NCBI RefSeq assembly: GCF_018687535.1
Contig: NZ_CP061295.1
Location: 124,001 to 188,000, forward strand
Source of the DNA: Polynucleobacter sp. MWH-S4W17
Lineage (GTDB): Bacteria; Pseudomonadota; Gammaproteobacteria; Burkholderiales; Burkholderiaceae
Reading direction: 5' to 3'
Length of the DNA: 64,000 nucleotides
Part shown: positions 58,058-64,000 of the stretch, one piece after another
Layout of the letters: each line of letters begins with the position of its first letter
Position numbering within the stretch: the first letter of the stretch is position 1
Notes under the pieces: generated by a model
Database searches by the model: none
Seen by the model: the letters and a program-made list of their open reading frames with translations, nothing else
Told to the model about the DNA's origin: nothing
Made by a program: the position numbers and the translations under genes

Positions 58058-58744
58058 CTATGACGAACTGGTGCGATCTTTCTGAATCTGTAAGATTTTT
58101 TCGTTCAACTTTAAAACTTCAGTTTTTAAGTTCTCAAGAGAGCCCTGATTCTCAATGACCATATCCGCCCTGGCAATACGCTCTTCTCTGCTGGCTTGAG
58201 CCTTCAGAATTCTCTCTACCTCGTTTTTGGGTAATTTGCTGCGCTGCATCACTCGTTCAATTTGAGTTTCCTCTGGGCAGTCCACGACTACGAGGTAATC
58301 CAGAAGGGGTGCCCAATTACCTGATTCAATCAACAGGGGCACTACAAAAACAAGGTAAGGAACCTTTTTTTCTATCAGCCGTTTGGTTTGCCGAATGGAT
58401 TCTTCCCTTATGAGGGGGTGGGTGATTGCTTCTAAAGATTGCCTAGCTACCGGCTCGGAAAATACTAGACTACGCATCTTGACTCTATCTAAAGCCCCGC
58501 TTGAGTCAATAAACTCAGAGCCAAACTGCTTTTGTATGAAGGGGATAGCCACTCCATTTGGGGCGGTGATCTGATGGGCGATGAGATCAGTGTCGACAAT
58601 GCCCGCACCCAGTTGAGCGAGCTGATCGCTCACGGCAGTTTTTCCTGAGCCAATACCTCCAGTAAGACCTACAAAGGGTACATGCCCTTTTAGGATGTCT
58701 AGACCGGCTTGCTCAGAAGAAGGGTTTGTAGGGTTTGTGGCCAT
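58058..58744 (-). CDS. coaE: Dephospho-CoA kinase
   Basis: 228 residues. P-loop GLTGGIGSGKTAVSDQL starts near 27, with IVDTDLIAHQIT near 49 and a LIRE/IRQ region near 130. It phosphorylates the ribose 3'-OH of dephospho-CoA, the last step of CoA synthesis. About 22 residues precede the core; the ATG at 58742-58744 lies 46 bases inside the upstream prepilin peptidase gene, a larger overlap than its neighbours have, and no other good start is seen. Confidence 0.94.
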   Translation of the reverse strand: MATNPTNPSSEQAGLDILKGHVPFVGLTGGIGSGKTAVSDQLAQLGAGIVDTDLIAHQITAPNGVAIPFIQKQFGSEFIDSSGALDRVKMRSLVFSEPVARQSLEAITHPLIREESIRQTKRLIEKKVPYLVFVVPLLIESGNWAPLLDYLVVVDCPEETQIERVMQRSKLPKNEVERILKAQASREERIARADMVIENQGSLENLKTEVLKLNEKILQIQKDRTSSS

Positions 58745-59199
58745 AACAACTCAATGATGCCAGCAATAGCCAGGAAAGGGCCAAACGGAAAAGCTGAGCG
58801 ATGATTTTGTTTATTCCATTGCAGCCAAATAATGCCGCCAATCAGTCCGGTCAGGGATGCCATTAGCAAAATACTGGGTAATGCAAACCAGCCAAGCCAA
58901 GCGCCCAAGGCTGCCAATAGTTTGGCATCTCCCATTCCAATCCCATCTTGCTTTTTGACTATCCGATAAAGAAGATTGAGGAGCCAAAGACTGGTGTAGC
59001 CTAGGACCGCTCCAATGATTGCGTTTTGAAAAGAAATGAAGCTTTGATTTGAAAGGCCATTAAACAAGAGACCCAGCAAGATGAGTGGTAAGGTGATGAC
59101 ATCAGGCAAGCGAAAGGTGCGCAAATCGAAATAAGCTAAGTACACCAGGATTGTTATCAGGCAGATTCGTATCCAGTCGAAAAAAACAAAATTACCCAT
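58699..59199 (-). CDS. pilD: Prepilin peptidase catalytic domain only (A24 family)
   Basis: 166 residues, about half the length of typical PilD. It has the peptidase half: six hydrophobic segments, the first catalytic Asp in FDLRTFRLPDVIT near 25 and the second in GIGMGDAKL near 88. It lacks the N-terminal domain with the CxxC pairs that N-methylates cleaved pilins. The start ATG shares one base with the pilC-like stop (TAATG), so a missed longer start is unlikely. It should cleave prepilins; whether methylation is done elsewhere is not known. Confidence 0.85.
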   Translation of the reverse strand: MGNFVFFDWIRICLITILVYLAYFDLRTFRLPDVITLPLILLGLLFNGLSNQSFISFQNAIIGAVLGYTSLWLLNLLYRIVKKQDGIGMGDAKLLAALGAWLGWFALPSILLMASLTGLIGGIIWLQWNKQNHRSAFPFGPFLAIAGIIELLWPQTLQTLLLSKPV

Positions 59200-60245
59200 T
59201 AAACAATCTGTCCTAGGTTAAAGATGGGGAGATATAGGATTATGACCAGACTTCCAATAATGAGTCCAACGAAAATGATTAATAAGGGCTCTAAGCTTTG
59301 GCTTAAGGTGTTTAGGCGATTGCTTAATTGAGAACTCAATGCTGATGCGCGCTTTTTTAGCATTTCAGCGAGCGCACCACTTTCAGATCCTATTCGTAAG
59401 AGCTGCAATGTTTCCTGATCAAATAGCAGGCGTTTGGGATCTGCTTTTGATATGGCATCTCCGAGTGACCAGCCACGGGTAAGGTGTTTGAATATATCTG
59501 CGCTGAAATCATGGCTAAGCCAGTGGTTAGATGATTGTGCGGTAACCCTCAATGCATCTGGAAGGGGTAATCCAGACTTCAGGAGGTGACCTAATGTCCG
59601 GCACCAGTAGGTCAGAGTGGCCAATCTTAGGAGCTGGCCAATGATGGGTATAGAGAAGCTCAGTCTATCGCAGTGCTTTTGTATTTTGGGGATCCTAGAC
59701 CATGCAAGACTAAAAAGCATGGCAAAGCCAATGAAGGCTATCGCGATTTCGAGGTAAAACGCTTCAAACCATGACGATGCCTGAATTAACACTTTAGTCG
59801 GAGCTGGCAACTCCGCTTGAAAATGAGCAAAAACATCCTTAAAGACGGGCACAACCCAAATCATCATCACTATCACTAGAAGGCAGGAGCTAGTAAGGGT
59901 GATGGCGGGATAACTCATTGCCTGTTGAATTTTTCGACGTAATTCAATTTGGGCCTCAAGTTGCTGGCAGATGGTTTTTAGCGCTAGATGAAAGTCACCA
60001 GTACGCTCACTAACCCGAATGAGATTAATAAATTCCATAGAGAATAGATTTTCTTGGGCGCGCAAGCATTGAGAAAAACTTTCACCCTTTTTGAGCTGGG
60101 TGTGAATGCTAGTCACCCAAGGAATCCAGGTCTTTGGGGCGGTTGAATAAATAAGTTCAATCGCATTGAGGATTGGTAGGCCTGCCTCTAGCAATGTTAC
60201 AAGCTGCTCAGCAAAATGAAGTTGATTCTGCTTGCTTAGTGCCAT
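59199..60245 (-). CDS. pilC: Type II secretion F / PilC-type inner membrane protein
   Basis: 348 residues, somewhat shorter than usual PilC (about 400) because the N-terminal lead is missing. Two T2SF domains are visible: LVTLLEAGLPILNAIELI near 14 through a membrane span near 115-135 (LLVIVMMIWVVPVFKDVF), and TYWCRTLGHLLKSGLPLPDAL near 212 ending in a final span near 320-340. It is the membrane platform of a type IV pilus or pseudopilus. It overlaps pilB by 10 bases. Confidence 0.88.
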   Translation of the reverse strand: MALSKQNQLHFAEQLVTLLEAGLPILNAIELIYSTAPKTWIPWVTSIHTQLKKGESFSQCLRAQENLFSMEFINLIRVSERTGDFHLALKTICQQLEAQIELRRKIQQAMSYPAITLTSSCLLVIVMMIWVVPVFKDVFAHFQAELPAPTKVLIQASSWFEAFYLEIAIAFIGFAMLFSLAWSRIPKIQKHCDRLSFSIPIIGQLLRLATLTYWCRTLGHLLKSGLPLPDALRVTAQSSNHWLSHDFSADIFKHLTRGWSLGDAISKADPKRLLFDQETLQLLRIGSESGALAEMLKKRASALSSQLSNRLNTLSQSLEPLLIIFVGLIIGSLVIILYLPIFNLGQIV

Positions 60246-61315
60246 GTGCCCACTTCTGCATTTAGGGCTGCTTGATTAATAAGGCCCGCTTGCATATGCA
60301 TTAATCCGGCATCTCGCATGTTGGGGTATGAAGTAGACGAGTTAAACAAATGGGTTTTGCTTAGTACTTCATGAACCCCAATGCGCCCAAGGTAGCCATT
60401 GCCTTTGCAGAATGAACATGGCACGTTATTTTTGATCTTAAATCCAAGACATTGAGCGCAAGTTTTTCGCACGAGGCGCTGTGAGCTGACGCTTAAGAGA
60501 CAGGACTCTAAAGATTGTTGATCTACTCCTAGATGGCCAAGTCTAGGAACTGCCCCACAAGCATTTCGGGTATGCAAGGTGCTGAGAACGAGATGCCCAG
60601 TTTGTGCCGCCTGAATAGCAAGTTGGGCTGTAGCGGTATCTCGAATCTCCCCGATCATGATGACATCCGGGTCTTGCCGAAGAAGGGCGCGAATGATTGT
60701 TGGAAAATCCAAGCCTGCCCGGGGGTGATAGGCTACTTGGTTGACTCCAGCAAGACGAATTTCAATGGGGTCTTCTATCGAGCAAAGATTGCGATGATTT
60801 TGATTGAGCTGACGCAGGCAGCTATAGAGCGTTCGAGTCTTGCCGCTCCCAGTTGGCCCGGTCACTAGGATCAGCCCGCTGGATTGAGCAAGGGCTTGCT
60901 GAAATATCTCGAGTTGTTCCGAGAGGAGGCCAATGTCTTGAAGATCAAGCTCCTCTACGCAGCTGGGTAGTATGCGAACAACCGCCTTTTCTCCATGAAG
61001 GGTTGGCAAGATTGAGACCCGGCAATCAATATTAGGTTTGGAAAAGTTATGGCCAATGCAAAGGCGTCCATCTTGCGGCAGGCGTTTTTCTGCAATATCT
61101 AAGCGCGCCAGCACTTTGATACGTGTGATGAGGCGGTCATGAAATTCAATCGGGTAATGCGACTGTACTTGTAGCAGGCCATCGACCCGAATACGAATGA
61201 GTGTGGCTTGGACTCCAGCCTCTATATGAATATCACTCGCTCGAGCATCTAGGGCATATGTAGCGATTTCATACCAAGTGCGAATGATCAGTGAGTCATC
61301 AGCGGTAACGCTCAA
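60236..61315 (-). CDS. pilB: Type IV pilus / T2SS assembly ATPase (GspE/PilB family, short form)
   Basis: 359 residues versus about 570 for PilB; the N-terminal MshEN-type domain is missing. The core is complete: SDIHIEAG near 39, Walker A GPTGSGKT near 152, Asp box and Walker B DPDVIMIGEIRD near 213, His box STLHTRNA near 244 and a CAQC...CSFC zinc finger near 285-303. It powers pilin polymerisation. The start is TTG (61313-61315), sharing TTGA with the corC stop; no ATG precedes the conserved core. Confidence 0.87.
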   Translation of the reverse strand: MSVTADDSLIIRTWYEIATYALDARASDIHIEAGVQATLIRIRVDGLLQVQSHYPIEFHDRLITRIKVLARLDIAEKRLPQDGRLCIGHNFSKPNIDCRVSILPTLHGEKAVVRILPSCVEELDLQDIGLLSEQLEIFQQALAQSSGLILVTGPTGSGKTRTLYSCLRQLNQNHRNLCSIEDPIEIRLAGVNQVAYHPRAGLDFPTIIRALLRQDPDVIMIGEIRDTATAQLAIQAAQTGHLVLSTLHTRNACGAVPRLGHLGVDQQSLESCLLSVSSQRLVRKTCAQCLGFKIKNNVPCSFCKGNGYLGRIGVHEVLSKTHLFNSSTSYPNMRDAGLMHMQAGLINQAALNAEVGTWH

Positions 61316-62604
61316 TCTTGTTCTGGAGTCCGAATGGCGGGACGATAAAGCTTCACTGTTTTAACACTATGCTCGTCAAATTGAACAATTTCCATGACGA
61401 TGCCAGCAATACGAATGCTGACATCATGATCGGGGATGGCCTCGAGTTTTTCGAGAATGAGTCCATTTAAGGTGCGCGGACCATTTAAAGGGAGGCTAAG
61501 GTTGAGTAAGCGATTCAGATCTCGTAGTGAGGCACCACCTGTTGCTAGATAGGTTCCATTGGGGAGCCAATGAGGATCAGTTGAGAGGTTGGAGAAAGAG
61601 GTCGTGAATTCCCCAATAAGTTCTTCGACGATATCTTCAAAAGTGACTAGTCCCAGAACTTCGCCATATTCATTTACAACCAAACTTAAGCGTTGTTGGT
61701 TATCTTGGAAAAATTGCATTTGCTGCAATACGGGGGTGCTACTCGGGATGAAGTAAGGCTCATTTAATAACACCTTAAAGTCTTCATGCTCAAGGTCGGT
61801 GTCACCTAGCAGAGTCAAAGCCTTTTTGACAGAAAGGATTCCGACAATACGTTCAGAGTCACCATCACAAACGGGTAATTTATTGTGATAGCAAGTCTCC
61901 AATTGTTGGACTACTTCATTAATAGGTCTTGAGAGATCCAAAACTTCAATCTTGGACCTGGGTGTCATCACATCATCAACAGTAATGTTTTCTAAATTGA
62001 ATAAGTTGAGCAGGATGTTGCGATGATGATTGGAGACAAAACGATTTGACTCCAAAACGAGGCTGCGTAACTCTTCTTTACTCATAGCCCTGCTATCAGA
62101 AGAGGATTGCAGGCCAGATACTTTCATAAGACCAGAAACAAAGTTATTGATAAACCAAAGCAGCGGTTTCAATACAAAAGTCAGGGGCAAAATAAACCAG
62201 CCAACATTGGAGGCAATCTTTTCTGGAAAAGCGGCACCAATGACCTTCGGGGTAATCTCGCTAAAAATAATGATGAGTAGGGCAACAACTAAAGTAGCAA
62301 TTGAGAGTACGAGACCACTATCACCAAAAATATGCAGAGCAATCCCCGTAACCAGAATAGGAAGAACGGTATTGATCAGGTTGTTCGAAATCAGCAGCAC
62401 CGACAATAAGGAGTCAATACGCTTTAGGAGTCTGTCAGCTAGCGCTGCACCTGCATTGCCACCATTGGCCATTGCACGTAGACGGTGACGATTGGAGGAC
62501 AGCATGCTGGTTTCTGCCATCGAGAAAAAGCCAGAGAGTGCAAGTAAAAATAGGACTAGAGCAACTTGGCCATAAAGCGGCCAATCGTCAAAAAAGGTGT
62601 CCAT
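61312..62604 (-). CDS. corC: CNNM/HlyC/CorC-family membrane protein
   Basis: 430 residues from the ATG at 62602-62604; a TTG at 62635-62637 would add 11. DUF21 membrane domain (about 15-185, LSGFFSMAETSMLSSNRHRL near 24), two CBS domains (DDVMTPRSKIEVLDLSR near 205 and LSLVVNEYGEVLGLVTFEDIVEE near 305) and a C-terminal CorC/HlyC domain (about 345-425). Members affect magnesium or cobalt homeostasis. It overlaps pilB downstream. The symbol is family-level. Confidence 0.88.
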   Translation of the reverse strand: MDTFFDDWPLYGQVALVLFLLALSGFFSMAETSMLSSNRHRLRAMANGGNAGAALADRLLKRIDSLLSVLLISNNLINTVLPILVTGIALHIFGDSGLVLSIATLVVALLIIIFSEITPKVIGAAFPEKIASNVGWFILPLTFVLKPLLWFINNFVSGLMKVSGLQSSSDSRAMSKEELRSLVLESNRFVSNHHRNILLNLFNLENITVDDVMTPRSKIEVLDLSRPINEVVQQLETCYHNKLPVCDGDSERIVGILSVKKALTLLGDTDLEHEDFKVLLNEPYFIPSSTPVLQQMQFFQDNQQRLSLVVNEYGEVLGLVTFEDIVEELIGEFTTSFSNLSTDPHWLPNGTYLATGGASLRDLNRLLNLSLPLNGPRTLNGLILEKLEAIPDHDVSIRIAGIVMEIVQFDEHSVKTVKLYRPAIRTPEQD

Positions 62605-62722
62605 GAGGTCTGCCTGAAAAAAGTAAGGATGAGTCAATATAGCAAAGTGGCATTTCTCAAGCTATAGCCATGGAATAAATATCTGTCATCCCTCTTGTTT
62701 ATTTATGTGAGAATCACTTGAT

Positions 62723-63235
62723 ATGGCTTCCATACCAACCCCTTTGAGCTCAAATGGCGCTAACTACTGTGTTATTGCGGCGCCTTTTGGGTGTCTGGGC
62801 ATTTCGACGGAAATGGTGGAGGGTAGCCTAATGCTTTCTAGAATGGATTATTTGCCAGCCAACACGGTTTTAATCGCTCCACAGAATCAGCTGGCTAAAG
62901 AGGTTGCGCGGCAGTGCATGGCTTACTTTCAGGATCCTCATTGGCAATTTGACTTACCCACAAAACCCGCGGGTACTGAGCACCAAAGAAAAGTGTGGAC
63001 TAGTATCCAAGACATACCTGCTGGAAAAACAAGAACCTATGGTGATGTAGCTAAAAAGATCAAGAGTGGGGCGCGTGCAGTAGGCACAGCGTGCGGTGCC
63101 AATCCCTACCCCTTAATTGCACCATGCCATCGAGTCGTGTCAGCCCAAGGTATTGGTGGCTTTATGAAAGAAAACTCCCCAGGTCTGTATCGCCAAATTA
63201 AGCTCTGGCTTTTAAAGCATGAAGGCGCTTTGTAG
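62723..63235 (+). CDS. ogt: Ogt/MGMT-type DNA alkyltransferase
   Basis: 170 residues. The alkyl-accepting Cys is in LIAPCHRVVSAQG (Cys near 135), with the HTH segment GKTRTYGDVAKKIKSGARAVG near 100 and the start of the active domain in HQRKVWTSIQDIPAG. It repairs O6-alkylguanine by one-time transfer to this cysteine. Starts at ATG 62723. It is divergent from corC and convergent with the squalene synthase-like gene. Confidence 0.92.
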   Translation: MASIPTPLSSNGANYCVIAAPFGCLGISTEMVEGSLMLSRMDYLPANTVLIAPQNQLAKEVARQCMAYFQDPHWQFDLPTKPAGTEHQRKVWTSIQDIPAGKTRTYGDVAKKIKSGARAVGTACGANPYPLIAPCHRVVSAQGIGGFMKENSPGLYRQIKLWLLKHEGAL

Positions 63236-63241
63236 GTTTGC

Positions 63242-64000
63242 TTATTTAGCGAGTGATCTGCTACTAAGGTTGAAAAAAATCTTCATCACCATATCGCTTT
63301 TAACGGCCCACTTTGTAAAGCCGTAGAAACTCATGACAGTGTTTCTAGAAAGTTTTACTTCATCTTTACTGTCGAATTCTTTACGATCTGCAACCTTTGA
63401 CAGAGTCATTACCGCCAAACCAAAAGCCAAAAAGCAGAAACGTCTCATACCCTGTTCCTGTTTAGGAATCAACAGAATGTAATGCAGAGATTCCCGGAGC
63501 TTTTCATAGGCAAGCCTGAGAAGTGCTTCATGACTAACATTGATTGGCTTCCAGGAGACCCCGCGGGCCTTATCCTCTGGTGAGTCTTTAAGAATATTGG
63601 TCATTTGTAGTGCTTGACCAAATGCAATTGCCAAATTTTCATGCCCCGCCATTTTTTCTTTGAAGGCCTGGGAATGGTTGCTAAAGATGGTTGTTAGCAG
63701 TTCGCCAACTACCCCTGCCACGACATAGCAATATTGTTCAAACTCAGCAAGATCTTGAAGGCCGGCTTGGTTTTGTCTTCCATGGAAGCACGACATTCCT
63801 TCAGACATGATGGAAACGCAACGACTGACTGCTGCTTGATCCTGGGTAGAGCAGGTATGCAAAATTCGCAGAACAGTGGGTGTATGAGAAATTAAATCCA
63901 ACTCATCTTGATTGCTGTAATTTTTTAATGCGTTGAGGCAGGGTGCAACAAATGCCTCAACTGGAGCCCTCTCAAGCACTGCATCCAAAAACAGCGCCGA
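63242..64000 (-). CDS. Squalene/phytoene synthase family protein (partial, N-terminus outside window)
   Basis: The frame is open through the window edge, so the visible 253 codons lack the N-terminus with the first Asp-rich motif. The second Asp-rich region is present (NILKDSPEDKARG near the middle) after YCYVVAGVVGELLT, the order seen in squalene synthases. A C-terminal hydrophobic segment (FCFLAFGLAVMTLSKV) follows. Hopanoid or carotenoid synthesis would be the pathway; which one needs genes outside the window. The family symbol is left blank. Confidence 0.8.
   Translation of the reverse strand, partial: SALFLDAVLERAPVEAFVAPCLNALKNYSNQDELDLISHTPTVLRILHTCSTQDQAAVSRCVSIMSEGMSCFHGRQNQAGLQDLAEFEQYCYVVAGVVGELLTTIFSNHSQAFKEKMAGHENLAIAFGQALQMTNILKDSPEDKARGVSWKPINVSHEALLRLAYEKLRESLHYILLIPKQEQGMRRFCFLAFGLAVMTLSKVADRKEFDSKDEVKLSRNTVMSFYGFTKWAVKSDMVMKIFFNLSSRSLAK

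Noticed and set aside
62707-62717. GTGA-GAA-TCAC upstream of the ogt-like gene
   Set aside because: Arms of 4 bases are too short to support an operator call.
1-64000. CRISPR arrays, tRNA/rRNA genes, insertion sequences, prophage
   Set aside because: No direct-repeat arrays, cloverleaf-like genes, transposase or phage proteins were recognised anywhere in the window.

Overview
The window looks like the chromosome of a betaproteobacterium of the order Burkholderiales. A small-genome freshwater lineage such as Polynucleobacter is my best guess, from the moderate GC, short spacers, many overlapping genes and gene order. The order-level call rests on the neighbourhoods hemA-prfA-prmC, rpe-trpEGDC, bioA-bioF-bioD opposite bioB, and a full division and cell-wall cluster followed by a peroxiredoxin gene, lpxC, a DUF721/DciA gene and secA. 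I saw no insertion sequence, prophage, CRISPR array, rRNA or tRNA. This is core chromosome with a few accessory insertions.

Layout. 1-5 kb: a TPR/glycosyltransferase-like protein, an MFS symporter, a phasin and RmuC. 5-9 kb: glutaredoxin, prmC, prfA and hemA on the minus strand, with a small YeaQ-like membrane protein. 9-15 kb: ung, an M61 peptidase, a DsbC-type protein, a UbiH-family hydroxylase and ychF. 14.7-15.8 kb: a MarR-like regulator divergent from an orphan MASE1-like membrane protein, with two inverted repeats between them. 15.7-20.4 kb: rpe-trpE-trpG-trpD-trpC. 20.4-24.1 kb: apaG, a possible 37-residue membrane peptide whose start codon overlaps that of mltA, mltA, an enoyl-CoA hydratase and an M20 amidohydrolase. 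24.1-28.6 kb: biotin genes. 28.6-29.2 kb: coq7.

29.5-47 kb is the dcw cluster: mraZ, rsmH, ftsL, ftsI, murE, murF, mraY, murD, ftsW, murG, murC, ddl, ftsQ, ftsA, ftsZ. A clear promoter and three MraZ-type repeats lie at its head. Nearly every junction overlaps by 1 to 10 bases, so it is probably read as one translationally coupled unit that makes lipid II, flips or polymerises it and builds the septal ring. lpxC (lipid A) and secA (protein export) follow.

52-64 kb: a molybdenum hydroxylase pair (2Fe-2S subunit plus Tat-exported large subunit), argJ, a DUF815 ATPase and a MutT-type hydrolase on the plus strand. Then comes a minus-strand run, corC-pilB-pilC-pilD-coaE-zapD, in which the three pilus-type proteins are all reduced versions of their families. 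An Ogt-like repair protein and a squalene/phytoene synthase cut by the window edge close the region.

Most of the window is ordinary. The parts I would look at first are the minimal prepilin peptidase operon, the regulator/MASE1 pair with its palindromes, the GC-rich bulged hairpin after ftsZ, and the tiny ORF facing mltA.
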